64,000 nt of DNA from Pedobacter deserti (GTDB taxonomy: Bacteria; Bacteroidota; Bacteroidia; Sphingobacteriales; Sphingobacteriaceae): contig NZ_JAFMZQ010000001.1 of the NCBI RefSeq assembly GCF_024436415.1, forward strand, positions 496,001-560,000. Direction: 5' to 3'. Shown here in pieces: positions 43,294-52,809 of the stretch. The translations under genes were made by a program, and so were the position numbers. Each line of letters starts with the position of its first letter. Within the stretch, counting starts at the first letter, position 1. Under the pieces are notes generated by a model. That model had not been told where the DNA came from. It made no database searches and saw nothing but the letters and a program-made list of their open reading frames with translations.

Positions 43294-44655
43294 TTATGGA
43301 TTTTGAGGCATATCTGGATTAAAGGCCGTCACCTGAATGGGTATTTGGAGGGTATATCTTGGGCTGTGCGGTTCAAGGGTGGCAATCACCTGGTTTTGCC
43401 CATTTGTCCGGGTTACCGCCTCCATTTCGTCCTCCATGTCAAACCTCCGCATATCAAACCAGCGTAAGCTATGAAAAGGCAATTCTCTTCTTCGTTCAGC
43501 CAGCACTTCGTCTAATACAATATTTCGATCCGTCGAATTGAAATCCCTATTAGCACCAGTATAACGAGCCCTACGAACGACGTTCAGATGAGTTAACGCG
43601 TCTGTCAGATTGTTTGCCCTAGCGGAGCATTCCGCAGCAACTAAGCGCATTTCCTGCACAGTTGTGCCGGAGTTTGTCAGCTGAAAAACTTGTGTAACTG
43701 CAGCAGCATAAAAGGCTGTAGCGCCTCTTGCAGCACTGGCCCAGCTTACATAAAGCACTGTCCTCCTTGCGTCATTGCTTGCAAACGAAGCTTTTAAGTC
43801 CTGGGTGATCGGGATACCGGCAGCGGCATATCCTTTACCGTAGATAGCGTCTGGATGAGACACCACATTTTGTGTAGTGGGAAATGAAGCAGGGTTCGTA
43901 TAGTCGATCATAGTAGCACGGGTGTTTGCCAAGGCAAGCTCTGCATAACGCAGTGCCTCGTTATATTCCCTCCGGTACAAGTAAACACGTGCCAGTACGC
44001 TATAGGCTGCAGCCTTAGAGCCACGAAACCTTGCTCCGCTGTTGTCATCAGGAAGATTCGGGATGGCCGCATTGATATCCTCTATAATATGCTGATAAAT
44101 TTCAGCGGTTGTAGCTCTTGGCGGAGCTTTTTGACTCACATTATCTGAAGTTACGAAAGGCACCGCTAAATCGGTAGCTGCAGTTGCCGCGTCGTAAGGC
44201 TTGGCATATTCATTTACCAGGTAAAAATATGAATATGCACGGCCAAGCAAGGCTTCCGCCTTCAGGCTGTTCTTCTGGGATACAGTACCACCCTCAGCCC
44301 CATCGATGCCGATCAATACAGTATTGTACAAACTGATGCGCTGATAGTGGTCAGCCCATAAATAGGCCGGAGCTTGTACATCATTTGTGAACTGTGGTTG
44401 CCAGGTATAAACGAAGTCAGCAAGACTAATGGGCGGCGTATTAACGCTTAAGTAATCGATATTGTCCGTCATATAGTCCAGATACGGACTGCTCATTTCA
44501 GATGTGAACGGATATGCGTTTAACCAAAGATCAAAATCATTCGTTGTCTTAAGCAGTTGTTTACCCTTTGGTTCTACATCTAGATACTTATCGCAACCGC
44601 TAAAAACCATGCAGCAAACAAGCAATTGGGCGGCTATATATTTAAATTTCTTCAT
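43294..44655 (-). CDS. RagB/SusD-family outer-membrane lipoprotein
   Basis: 453 residues. Lipobox F-S-G-C (Cys21) then D-K-Y-L-D-V-E-P-K-G-K-Q, the classical SusD start. C-terminal part shows L-A-E-R-R-R-E-L-P-F-H-S-L-R-W-F-D-M-R. Lid partner of the STN-type SusC directly upstream (11 nt gap). The signal/substrate of this locus is unknown. Confidence 0.93.
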   Translation of the reverse strand: MKKFKYIAAQLLVCCMVFSGCDKYLDVEPKGKQLLKTTNDFDLWLNAYPFTSEMSSPYLDYMTDNIDYLSVNTPPISLADFVYTWQPQFTNDVQAPAYLWADHYQRISLYNTVLIGIDGAEGGTVSQKNSLKAEALLGRAYSYFYLVNEYAKPYDAATAATDLAVPFVTSDNVSQKAPPRATTAEIYQHIIEDINAAIPNLPDDNSGARFRGSKAAAYSVLARVYLYRREYNEALRYAELALANTRATMIDYTNPASFPTTQNVVSHPDAIYGKGYAAAGIPITQDLKASFASNDARRTVLYVSWASAARGATAFYAAAVTQVFQLTNSGTTVQEMRLVAAECSARANNLTDALTHLNVVRRARYTGANRDFNSTDRNIVLDEVLAERRRELPFHSLRWFDMRRFDMEDEMEAVTRTNGQNQVIATLEPHSPRYTLQIPIQVTAFNPDMPQNP

Positions 44656-44666
44656 TAGTGTAAATT

Positions 44667-47600
44667 TTAAAAATTAGTGAACAAACCAAGCGTATACGTA
44701 GGCGTTAAATACGATTTGGCATAGCTTCCCGTAGCCATACTAAAGTTATAGCGATTGAACCCAACAGAGTATAGGTTTGAAGCCTGGGCTTTAATCTCAA
44801 AATTCTTAAAGCCTCCCTTTTTGACAAAACCAAGGTCATTTAAACGATAGGAAACGGTTAAATCTCCTAGTGTCATATAATCTCCATGTACTACGTAATT
44901 GCTATTATAACGGTATGCCCAAGATGGATTTGGAGCGCTTAGATCAGTCAGATTTGGAATATCCGTTTTTAATTCATCACCTGGAACTCTCCAATAGTTA
45001 TTAGACCCCACTAATGGCCTGGTGTCTGACGGCATCGGCCTAGGAACTCTTACTTTAAAACCACCATAGTAGTTTATCATCGCGAAAATATAAAAATTAC
45101 CTACATCCACCCGGTTACTTAATCCGCCACTAATGGTTGGAATAGTTGTTCCAGAATATTGAACAAGTCCTGAATTCTTATCTGACATCGCAGTGACCAA
45201 TGGGGTGCCTGTGCTACTGGTGTTTACCACGAATGGCGTTCCGTTCTGATCGTAAATAATAGGGTGACCTTCATTATTAAGTCCGCGTGTATCATAAGAG
45301 AACATAGCGCCTACCGGGTGACCATCCACATAGCCCAGTATATCAAGTATCTGTGGATCGTAACGTCCTGTTCTAAATACATCAAGTACCTTGCTGTTAT
45401 TTTTGGCTACCACAATACCTGTATTCCAGTTGAAGTTACTTGTGGATATCCAGTCTGCTCTGAGGCTAAACTCCAAACCGTTGTTTTTGATGGTCGCATA
45501 ATTAACCAAGGCAGAGCTGGCGCCTAGCGTTGGATCAATCGTTGAATTACCCATCACATCGGTTGTTTTTTTAGTGTAATAGTCTACACTACCAGTGATA
45601 TTTTTGAAAACATTATAATCAAGGCCGAGATTTAAGTTCTCTGTCTGTTCCCAACGAAGCCCTGTATTGGCATTGGAGAATAGGACGAGTGATGGAAGGT
45701 CGGGAGTAGTCTGTCTATTCAACTGAGCTTCGGCAATAACCTGTGGAAGCGAAAGTTTAGCCACATTTCCATTAAAACCATAAGCCCCCCGTAGTTTCAG
45801 TTGGTGAACCCAGCTTACATCGCTCAGGAAATTTTCCCGATGAATATTCCAGGCTGCACCTAACGACCATAACGGCTTGTATTTGTATTTTGGATCACTA
45901 CCAAACAGATTCGATTGATCAATGCGCATACTCCCTGATAGAGAATAGGTATCTTTAAAGGCATATACAACATTGGCAAAGGCCGATAAGAATCTGTCAT
46001 CCTCATAGGTCTGATTAAAGTAACTGTTTAAGGCTCCAAGAGAACTGGCGCTAACCAAAGTTCCTCTTACACCTGATGCGCCGTTAAATATAGCCGCATA
46101 ATCCACAGGCCGATGCAGCAGACTTTGATCATTGTAGCCAAAATAAGACGCCAAATTACCCTTGTTCACCAGGTTGCGCATTTCAGCACCGACTATCCCG
46201 TTTAGGGAATGGTCGCCAATTCTTTTGTTATAGTTTAATTGCGTCCGTGCGGTATAACCAGTGGCATTGGTATTCTGCTGGCGCAGGAAATCGCCGTCAG
46301 GGATATTCCTCTTGAAAGCTAGCGAAGGGTTAGTGGCGGTCGGCGTAACTGTGTAGGTATTAACCATTGAATTCACTTCATTTGAGCCTTGGGCAGCCAG
46401 GTGCTTAAACTCTGTACGCGACGTCTCATAAACACCACCGAACAAAAGGTTGAACCCTTTCCCAATATCGTAAGTGAAATTTGCGATAGTCTTGTTATTC
46501 AGTGTTCTTGTCTTATTACTTACTTTATTCGCTTCAATCAGCGGGTAATAATTCTGATCTAAAAAGCCTTGCGAAAGCAACAGGTTATTATAAACCGGAG
46601 CGTAACTTTGTGAAATGATGGCGGCTGGATTACCGTTTACATCTTCATAGCGCTCATACCCGGCGTAAGCATCTGGGGCAGGTACAGGAGCATTGTTAAG
46701 GCGATTTTCCTGGTATTCAGTGGTTAATTCCAGGCTTAGTCGTTTTGCGAGCTTAAGTGTGGTACGGCCAGTCAATTGAAACCTATTATTGTCATTCAAG
46801 ATTGCATTACCGCGGTTTCCAGTATAATTCGCCGTAATATAATATAAAGCATTAGGCACACCACCCGAAACGTTCAGGGTATTAGTTTGCGCAACTGCCG
46901 TTCTTTGGAATATGCGACTGTAATCGTCAAGATTATCATAATTAGCTAGCTCTGCAAAAGAACTTTCAGCCTGTTCAGGCGTAATAATGCCTGCAGCCAA
47001 CTGGGCGACAATATAATAAGGTATAGCACGACGTACATTACCCCCTGTCACAGCATTGGGCGCATACAATGCATTCCAGCTGGATGAATTGACAATAAGC
47101 GACTGTCTTTCACGTACGTAATCTGCATTGATAGCAGACGCTTGTGGATCCCAGCGGTAACGGCTGTAATTTTCCTCTGGTGTAAGGCCTACTGTAGTAT
47201 TGAAGTTAAATTGCGCCGCGCCGGGTCTAGCTTGTTTCCTTTCAACAACAATTACACCATTCGAGGCTCTTACTCCATACACAGTAGCGGCGGCGGCGTC
47301 CTTCAATATGGTAACAGAGGCAATCTCATTGGGATCTAGCATCTCCAGCGTCAATTCCGTGGGATATCCATCCACTACTATGAGTGGACTCTGGTTGGCT
47401 GACATTGTAGAAATACCCCGAATGTTGAATAACGGCCTTTCGGTTTGACCAACGCCAGGAGTAGTACTTGTAAACTGGACTGAGTTATTAATCATCAAAC
47501 CAGGCAACCTGTTCACCAAGCCATCAAGAAAATTGGTACTTACCCTGGATGAATATTCCTTGGTTGTGATCTGAGATACTGCGCCTGTGCTCTGCTCGGG

Positions 47601-48278
47601 CTTGATGCGCTGATAACCTGTATTTACCGTAACAGCTACTTCCTCAAGGGAGCCGGCAGTCATGGAAAGACGGATTGTACCCACATCTTTTGATGACCTG
47701 ATCTCCTTTGCGCCGTAACCCGTATAAGTAATGACCAGCGTGGCATCATCTTCCACATTCTGGAGATAAAAAGACCCGTCGGCGCCTGTGCGAACAGCTT
47801 GCTTTTGCCCTTTTACAGCCACGGTTGCACCCGGAAGTGGATCGCCGCTCAGTGAATCAACTACACGGCCACGCACGTCGATGTTGGTAAAAACAGCGGC
47901 AAGGTTATCTATAAAAGAGCGTTTTACCGGTTCAATAACGATAAACTTGTCCTTTACGGAATAACTAAGATTTTGGTTCCTGAAAAGCGCTTTCAAAGCT
48001 TCATCCAGTTCCACATTATTTAGAGAGATCGTTACTTTGTTTGCCCCTTCAACTTCTTTGGTATTGAATACAAAATCATACCCGGTCTGTGCACGGATCT
48101 TATTGATTACGTTTCCAAGAGAGGCGCCTTTTTCGTTTAGCGTTACTTTCTGAGCAAAACCCGCAGCACTTGCGTGAACGAATAAAGTGGTCATTAGAAC
48201 TATGATTAACTTCATAATCAATAGGATTTTGGTTGGCAGCCCTGCAAATGGCTCACCTCGGTTTAAAGCATTTTTCAT
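44667..48278 (-). CDS. STN-domain SusC/RagA-family TonB-dependent transporter
   Basis: 1203 residues. Signal sequence, STN domain (about 45-120, G-A-S-L-G-N-V-I-N-K-I-R-A-Q-T-G-Y), CarboxypepD_reg-like domain (about 135-210), plug with V-A-V-T-V-N-T-G-Y-Q-R-I and I-A-S-V-T-I-L-K-D-A-A-A-A-T-V-Y-G-V-R, and barrel ending L-F-T-N-F. The STN domain implies signalling through the FecR encoded 293 nt upstream. It is followed by SusD, a DUF1735-like lipoprotein and two TlpA proteins, all in tight spacing. Confidence 0.95.
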   Translation of the reverse strand: MKNALNRGEPFAGLPTKILLIMKLIIVLMTTLFVHASAAGFAQKVTLNEKGASLGNVINKIRAQTGYDFVFNTKEVEGANKVTISLNNVELDEALKALFRNQNLSYSVKDKFIVIEPVKRSFIDNLAAVFTNIDVRGRVVDSLSGDPLPGATVAVKGQKQAVRTGADGSFYLQNVEDDATLVITYTGYGAKEIRSSKDVGTIRLSMTAGSLEEVAVTVNTGYQRIKPEQSTGAVSQITTKEYSSRVSTNFLDGLVNRLPGLMINNSVQFTSTTPGVGQTERPLFNIRGISTMSANQSPLIVVDGYPTELTLEMLDPNEIASVTILKDAAAATVYGVRASNGVIVVERKQARPGAAQFNFNTTVGLTPEENYSRYRWDPQASAINADYVRERQSLIVNSSSWNALYAPNAVTGGNVRRAIPYYIVAQLAAGIITPEQAESSFAELANYDNLDDYSRIFQRTAVAQTNTLNVSGGVPNALYYITANYTGNRGNAILNDNNRFQLTGRTTLKLAKRLSLELTTEYQENRLNNAPVPAPDAYAGYERYEDVNGNPAAIISQSYAPVYNNLLLSQGFLDQNYYPLIEANKVSNKTRTLNNKTIANFTYDIGKGFNLLFGGVYETSRTEFKHLAAQGSNEVNSMVNTYTVTPTATNPSLAFKRNIPDGDFLRQQNTNATGYTARTQLNYNKRIGDHSLNGIVGAEMRNLVNKGNLASYFGYNDQSLLHRPVDYAAIFNGASGVRGTLVSASSLGALNSYFNQTYEDDRFLSAFANVVYAFKDTYSLSGSMRIDQSNLFGSDPKYKYKPLWSLGAAWNIHRENFLSDVSWVHQLKLRGAYGFNGNVAKLSLPQVIAEAQLNRQTTPDLPSLVLFSNANTGLRWEQTENLNLGLDYNVFKNITGSVDYYTKKTTDVMGNSTIDPTLGASSALVNYATIKNNGLEFSLRADWISTSNFNWNTGIVVAKNNSKVLDVFRTGRYDPQILDILGYVDGHPVGAMFSYDTRGLNNEGHPIIYDQNGTPFVVNTSSTGTPLVTAMSDKNSGLVQYSGTTIPTISGGLSNRVDVGNFYIFAMINYYGGFKVRVPRPMPSDTRPLVGSNNYWRVPGDELKTDIPNLTDLSAPNPSWAYRYNSNYVVHGDYMTLGDLTVSYRLNDLGFVKKGGFKNFEIKAQASNLYSVGFNRYNFSMATGSYAKSYLTPTYTLGLFTNF

Positions 48279-48571
48279 ACTTCGTCGTTTGTTTAGTGTT
48301 CAAACCCAGCGTGGTCGACGACAGACCAGTTACTTATTGCTTTGTTTAGCAATAATGCATAAGTTTGAATCGGTTTGAGTTGGTACTTAATTGTTTAGCA
48401 AAAATGTTCTTCCTGATTTTCAGGAATGGTCGCTCAAACTATTTCCGGGAAGTGTTGGTAGCACTTTCCGGCTTTTATTTAAGCTCCGTTTTCTCCTCTT
48501 TAGTAACGTAGAATTTTTCTCATAATCGGTTTTAGGTTAATACTCATATTAGCTGTTTAGGACGATCTTAA
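48279..48571. other. 293-nt gap between FecR and SusC, no gene seen
   Basis: No ORF with coding character and no TAnnTTTG box on the minus strand were found here. It is T/A-rich and contains TTTAGCAAAAA-type motifs, but nothing decisive. A promoter recognised by the ECF sigma of this locus is the most likely content (inference). Confidence 0.5.
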
Positions 48572-49741
48572 TTATTTCATTACCACTACGGTTTTGCCTT
48601 CTATTCTGAACCTCACGCTCCCGGTGGTCTGCATTCTTTCCAATATTGCCGAAAGATTCCTTGTTCGCGATACCGCGCCGCTATAGGTTTCCTGTTTGGG
48701 CGCGCCTGGCTCGTAAACGACCTGCACGTCGTACCAGCGCGACAATTCCCGCATGATACTTTCGAGTGTTCTTTCTTTGAATAAGGTACTGCCATTTTTC
48801 CAGGCTACAGCCTCCGATACGTCTACCTTCTCAACCAGTATATTCCCGCGATTGATGGCCTGCTCGCCCGGCCTTATTACCGCGGAGATACGCTCATCAG
48901 CCCTGCTAACGCGCACCGAACCTTCCAGCAACGTTGTTCTAATATCGCTGTCGCCTGTATAACCCTTAATATTGAAATGCGTCCCCAGCACTTCAACCTT
49001 CTGAGATCCGGTTGTAACGATAAATAGCTGTGCCTGCTTTGCGACTTCGAAGTATGCTTCACCTTCCAACCTCACTTCTCTCTTATCTCCGGTGAACCGT
49101 GACGGGAATGAAATCTTAGAATCTGCGTTCATCCATACACGTGTACCATCAGAAAGTGTAAACTGATAAGTACCTCCACGTGGCGTTTGAGCAGTCAACT
49201 CCTGCGACTCGGCGAGCCCGGCTTCTACAACATCCCCATCGTGATATTTGATATCCCCTCCTATAATCACACCCTTCTTAGATCCGTTAAGCTGTATGGT
49301 ATCCCCGTTGGCCAAAGTCAGTGTAGCGGCGTCGGTTCCTGGGTTTACATCGTTTTTATATACAATCTTTTCAGAAGTTCCCGTTACATCGGTATATCCC
49401 GGAAAGAAGAAATGTACAGACAATACTATTGTCGCTACCGCAGCCGCAGCAATGGCAACACGAGGCCAAAACTTCAGTAAGAACGGCTTGCCTGTTTCTT
49501 TATTATGCGTGATGTGTGCATTGAGGGATGACCCGATTGCACTAAGCCGGGCATCAAGATCGGCCGGCTCCGAAACAGTAACAAAATCCCTTTCAAGTTC
49601 TGCCAATATGGCCTCCTTTAAAAGTGTCTCGTTTTCAGCAAGGCCAAACTGCTGCAACAGCGTCCGCGTTTCCGACGCACTGCATTTACCCTCCAGATAT
49701 TTCGCAAACAGGCTATCGGCCGGTGCTTTCATTTCTCCCAT
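48572..49741 (-). CDS. FecR-family anti-sigma factor
   Basis: 389 residues when started at the ATG at 49739-49741; an ATG three codons later (49732) and a longer form from 49783 are also in frame. One membrane helix (V-A-I-A-A-A-A-V-A-T-I-V-L-S-V), FecR domain with L-S-D-G-T-R-V-W-M-N-A-D-S-K-I-S-F and G-E-A-Y-F-E-V-A-K, and a C-terminal DUF4974-like domain ending V-V-V-M-K. Controls the divergently transcribed ECF sigma gene and is sensed by the STN-SusC. Confidence 0.93.
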   Translation of the reverse strand: MGEMKAPADSLFAKYLEGKCSASETRTLLQQFGLAENETLLKEAILAELERDFVTVSEPADLDARLSAIGSSLNAHITHNKETGKPFLLKFWPRVAIAAAAVATIVLSVHFFFPGYTDVTGTSEKIVYKNDVNPGTDAATLTLANGDTIQLNGSKKGVIIGGDIKYHDGDVVEAGLAESQELTAQTPRGGTYQFTLSDGTRVWMNADSKISFPSRFTGDKREVRLEGEAYFEVAKQAQLFIVTTGSQKVEVLGTHFNIKGYTGDSDIRTTLLEGSVRVSRADERISAVIRPGEQAINRGNILVEKVDVSEAVAWKNGSTLFKERTLESIMRELSRWYDVQVVYEPGAPKQETYSGAVSRTRNLSAILERMQTTGSVRFRIEGKTVVVMK

Positions 49742-49816
49742 TATTAAGCAATACACGCCCGGGCCAAAAAACAATGACTCCAATCGGGGAAATTCTCAAC
49801 TTTTTTTTAAAATCGT

Positions 49817-49824
49817 TAGATTTG
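49817..49824 (+). promoter_or_regulatory. -7 promoter box (TAGATTTG) for the second ECF sigma gene
   Basis: TAGATTTG fits TAnnTTTG and ends 23 nt before the TTG start at 49848. No -33 TTG is clear. It sits in the divergent region between FecR and the sigma gene. Confidence 0.45.
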
Positions 49825-49847
49825 ATGTGCAATAGCCCCTTAGCCTT

Positions 49848-50450
49848 TTGACAATTTTAGAAGATTCTCATCAAAACGACTTGCTTGCCCGTCTCAAAAA
49901 AGGCGACGAGAAAGCTTTCAATGGAATTTATGCGGCTTACGGCAAACCTATGTATCTAAAGATGCTCAGGATGGTGAGGGATAAGGATATTGCCGACGAA
50001 TTATTGCAGGAGTTGTTCATTAAGCTGTGGGACAACCGTGAAAAAATTATCCCAGAGAAACCTTTCCAGCCCTTCATATATACGGTCGCCAGAAATTTGG
50101 TGTACAACTACTTCAGGAAAGTGGCGTCAGACAACACGCTGATCGAACAGCTGATCTTGCGCGGTACCGAGCATTACCTGAGCGGTGAAGACATTCTGCT
50201 CAGCAAAGAAGCCTCGGCCTTATTGAAGGACGCGATCAATCAGCTTTCACCCCAGCGAAAGCAGGTGTTTGAACTATGTAAACTTGAAGGGCGAAGCTAC
50301 GAAGAGGCAAGCAAGATTCTCGGAATCTCCGTGGCGACTGTAAACAGCCACATGACCAAAGCCCTGCAGTCGATCAAAACCTATATGCTTACACACCGCG
50401 ATACCGGTCTGCTGCTCATTAGCTGCTACCTGCTTTCAACCTCTTCCTGA
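49848..50450 (+). CDS. ECF sigma factor, TTG start
   Basis: 200 residues. Region 2 (I-A-D-E-L-L-Q-E-L-F-I-K-L-W-D-N-R) and region 4 (S-Y-E-E-A-S-K-I-L-G-I-S-V-A-T-V-N-S-H) are clear. An upstream in-frame stop at 49833 and the lack of any ATG before residue 35 leave TTG (49848) as the start that keeps the N-terminal region-2 segment. It is divergent from FecR, unlike the first locus, and its 3' end overlaps the convergent Crp-like gene by 32 nt. Confidence 0.9.
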   Translation: MTILEDSHQNDLLARLKKGDEKAFNGIYAAYGKPMYLKMLRMVRDKDIADELLQELFIKLWDNREKIIPEKPFQPFIYTVARNLVYNYFRKVASDNTLIEQLILRGTEHYLSGEDILLSKEASALLKDAINQLSPQRKQVFELCKLEGRSYEEASKILGISVATVNSHMTKALQSIKTYMLTHRDTGLLLISCYLLSTSS

Positions 50451-51015
50451 TCCTGCTGAGAGAGGGGGTAGTGATTCCTAAGAACGACGAGATATGGTAT
50501 GCTGGAATTCGTTCCACAATGTTTGGATGTTCTTCCTGCAGACGCAAAAACCGCTGTTCGTGCGAGAAAAATAAAAACTCTTCTGTCCTTGACTGCGCAT
50601 AGGCGAAAAAGGTTTCCGCCAGCACACGCCCAAACCGTCCCCACTTCAGATTCCTTTCGTACAAGCCATTTAGATCGGCATAAGAAATAAATATGATCTC
50701 GGAGTCTTCCATAGCCTCTATAAAATACCAGCAGGGATTCCTGGAGATAAAGCTCCTGAACGAGACGACAAACTGGTTCTCTGAGAAAAAGAAAATGTTC
50801 TTTTCCTCGTCGGTCTCCGGATCGCGGTGATAAATCCTGAAGATGCCTTTAAGAACCAGGCCCAGGTCGTTGCACACCATGCTTTGCATGTTGAAGAAAT
50901 CGCCCTTTGCAATTTTGCGCAACCTCCAGTAAGCCTGGCTCTCGGCTATGTCCTTGTCGCTCAGTCCGGCAAAATCATGCAGGTATTGCGACAGCACCTG
51001 ATATTTCTCATTCAT
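50419..51015 (-). CDS. Crp/Fnr-family transcriptional regulator
   Basis: 198 residues. N-terminal cyclic-nucleotide-binding-like beta-roll (about 15-130, with F-I-S-R-N-P-C and D-S-E-I-I-F-I-S-Y) and a C-terminal helix-turn-helix ending S-S-F-L-G-I-T-T-P-S-L-S-R-I-R-K-R-L. The ligand is unknown. Stop region overlaps the sigma gene by 32 nt. A -7 box lies 59 nt upstream of the start. Confidence 0.9.
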   Translation of the reverse strand: MNEKYQVLSQYLHDFAGLSDKDIAESQAYWRLRKIAKGDFFNMQSMVCNDLGLVLKGIFRIYHRDPETDEEKNIFFFSENQFVVSFRSFISRNPCWYFIEAMEDSEIIFISYADLNGLYERNLKWGRFGRVLAETFFAYAQSRTEEFLFFSHEQRFLRLQEEHPNIVERIPAYHISSFLGITTPSLSRIRKRLKAGSS

Positions 51016-51074
51016 TGCGAACTACTTTAGTGACCCAAACTTTTTTAGTTATCATAATTCAACGCATTATGATG

Positions 51075-51082
51075 CAAAAGTA
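51075..51082 (-). promoter_or_regulatory. -7 promoter box (TACTTTTG) for the Crp-like gene
   Basis: TACTTTTG on the minus strand fits TAnnTTTG. It is next to an imperfect palindrome (GCATTATGATGC, 51064-51075), which could be an operator, though this is speculative. No -33 TTG at standard spacing. Confidence 0.4.
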
Positions 51083-51142
51083 CGTCATCACCAACCATTC
51101 GCTTCTGCACGACTCGAACAAATCATATTACAATTCAAAAAG

Positions 51143-51652
51143 TCACCTTTGGCTGACATCATTTGACGCATCCCTGCTCACCTTGCGTTGAGCAAAGAAC
51201 TGATAAACCGAACCAGTGATGAACAAAACAAACAGGCCGAGGATCGTCTTCGCGATCAGGGGATCAGTCGGCCCCGCCGCCAGGGGGTGACCAACCGGCA
51301 CACGTGTCATTGTCTCATTTACTGTCGGAATGAGCGACAAGAAGAAACTTAGCGACAGCAAAAAGTTTGCGAAATACCGCGCCCTGTTGGCCGACTGTTT
51401 TTTATAGTGAAGAAATGCAGCGATAAGAACCAGCACAACAATAAACAAAGAAAACCCATGTCCAGCGTTAAAGCCACCATGCTTCGATACACCAAGTGCA
51501 GTGAGCGATGTAACCAATGTCGTGTACAAATAAACTTTCCCCGAAAACTTACTTAAGGCGATTCCACGGTATCTTACAAAAGATACCAGCGCCGCTACAA
51601 TGGCAACAATTCCAACAACCGTGTGGAAGATGCCCAGATTTGATAGTCCCAT
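51143..51652 (-). CDS. Four-helix membrane protein of unknown function
   Basis: 169 residues with about four to five hydrophobic helices (G-I-F-H-T-V-V-G-I-V-A-I-V-A-A-L-V-S-F, G-F-S-L-F-I-V-V-L-V-L-I-A-A-F, F-L-L-S-L-S-F-F-L-S-L-I-P, L-G-L-F-V-L-F-I-T-G-S-V). Histidines in F-H-T, K-H-G-G-F-N-A-G-H-G and Y-H could bind metal or heme, as in DUF2306-like proteins, but no assignment is made. It is upstream of the Crp-like gene on the same strand, 127 nt away. Confidence 0.78.
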   Translation of the reverse strand: MGLSNLGIFHTVVGIVAIVAALVSFVRYRGIALSKFSGKVYLYTTLVTSLTALGVSKHGGFNAGHGFSLFIVVLVLIAAFLHYKKQSANRARYFANFLLSLSFFLSLIPTVNETMTRVPVGHPLAAGPTDPLIAKTILGLFVLFITGSVYQFFAQRKVSRDASNDVSQR

Positions 51653-51776
51653 AATTCTTTTTTTTCCAAAGTTTGAGATTCTGGGAAAACCAAATATTCA
51701 CTTAAGTTAATTTATGAGGTTTTTAATTGTAAACTCTTCCTATATTTACCTGACAACCAAACACCTTTATGCATCT

Positions 51777-52526
51777 ATGAAAACAATGCTCTCTGCCGCC
51801 AAACTTTATGCAGGACTATGCCTCTTGATGATCTCCATCTTGGCCTGCGAAAAAAACGTCGAAAACGAAGAACCGCTTTCGGGGTTCGGAGACATCGCCT
51901 ACGTGGCAAAAGCTTCGGTACCTGCTGCAAAAGCCCTCAGCGCGCGGTCTATCGACACCTCCACCACAGTCGATGTAGCCTGGTCGTCGGCTACAGTTTA
52001 TGTCGAGAAGATATCTTTTGCCGGCAGAGGCAATAGCGATCTGGATACCACAATTTCTATTGAAAAGAACCTGGACATCCTAAGCGCCGGTGCGCTTGCC
52101 GGCATTATTCAATTGCCATCCGGATCCTACAGGAACGTCGAGATAAAATTACTTTGCAGGAAATCACAAAAGTCGGACCTGGCGTTTAGGTTTAGAGGCA
52201 CGTTCAGAAATTCTTATGGAGGGACCGATAGTGTATTGGTTGGCAGTTCATTTCCTTTCGAAGCCAATCTTGATCTCTCCGAGATCATGGTAAAGCCATC
52301 CGACAACTATCTGGCAACATTCAATTTTGATCTGGATAAGGTATTAACTGGTATATCCACACGGATGCTCGAGTCGACCCGCAGCTATATCGGCAAAGAC
52401 GGGAAACGTAGCTACGCCATTTTTAAAGGCGGCTCTCAAGATGAACCTTTCTACGATCAGGTTATTGCGAACTGGCAAACCGTGGCAAGCGTTGTTTTAA
52501 GCAAGGCAGACGCAGGTACTCATTAA
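51777..52526 (+). CDS. Hypothetical lipoprotein
   Basis: 249 residues from the ATG at 51777. Lipobox S-I-L-A-C (Cys24), followed by E-K-N-V-E-N-E-E. The rest is beta-rich with no family I recognise; a DUF4382-like or surface carbohydrate-binding fold is possible. An earlier in-frame ATG (51714) gives a less signal-like N-terminus. Its stop overlaps the end of the VOC remnant by 4 nt. Confidence 0.8.
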   Translation: MKTMLSAAKLYAGLCLLMISILACEKNVENEEPLSGFGDIAYVAKASVPAAKALSARSIDTSTTVDVAWSSATVYVEKISFAGRGNSDLDTTISIEKNLDILSAGALAGIIQLPSGSYRNVEIKLLCRKSQKSDLAFRFRGTFRNSYGGTDSVLVGSSFPFEANLDLSEIMVKPSDNYLATFNFDLDKVLTGISTRMLESTRSYIGKDGKRSYAIFKGGSQDEPFYDQVIANWQTVASVVLSKADAGTH

Positions 52527-52734
52527 ATCGCAAACCTCTTCTTTGCTTCATCGCTTACGGGCGTAAAGAAATTGATTAGATTGCCGTCCGGATCTATGAA
52601 TAGCAGGGAACGATTACCCCAAGGCATTGTGGTCGGCTCCTGAACAATTTCTGTGGTCCTGTAGCATCCTCAAAAAATTGAACCAATCGCTTAATATCTG
52701 CCGGGATTATCCTTACCGACACCAAATTTGCATT
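52523..52734 (-). pseudogene. Remnant of a VOC/glyoxalase-family protein with a frameshift
   Basis: On the minus strand, translation from just after an in-frame stop (TGA at 52735-52737) gives V-S-V-R-I-I-P-A-D-I-K-R-L-V-Q-F-F-E-D-A-T-G; a shift of frame near 52650-52657 is then needed to read T-E-I-V-Q-E-P-T-T-M-P-W-G-N-R-S-L-L-F-I and D-P-D-G-N-L-I-N-F-F-T-P to the stop at 52523-52525. The F-I-D-P-D-G-N-L-I-N-F-F segment is the classic end of the VOC (glyoxalase/bleomycin-resistance) domain. The N-terminal half is missing, so the gene is decayed. Confidence 0.75.
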
Positions 52735-52809
52735 TCAGGTGCGATTTAAAACTTTCTAGTTTTTACCTCCTCGCTGGAGTATCAGGTGTTAGTCTGCCAA
52801 GCCTTCTTG

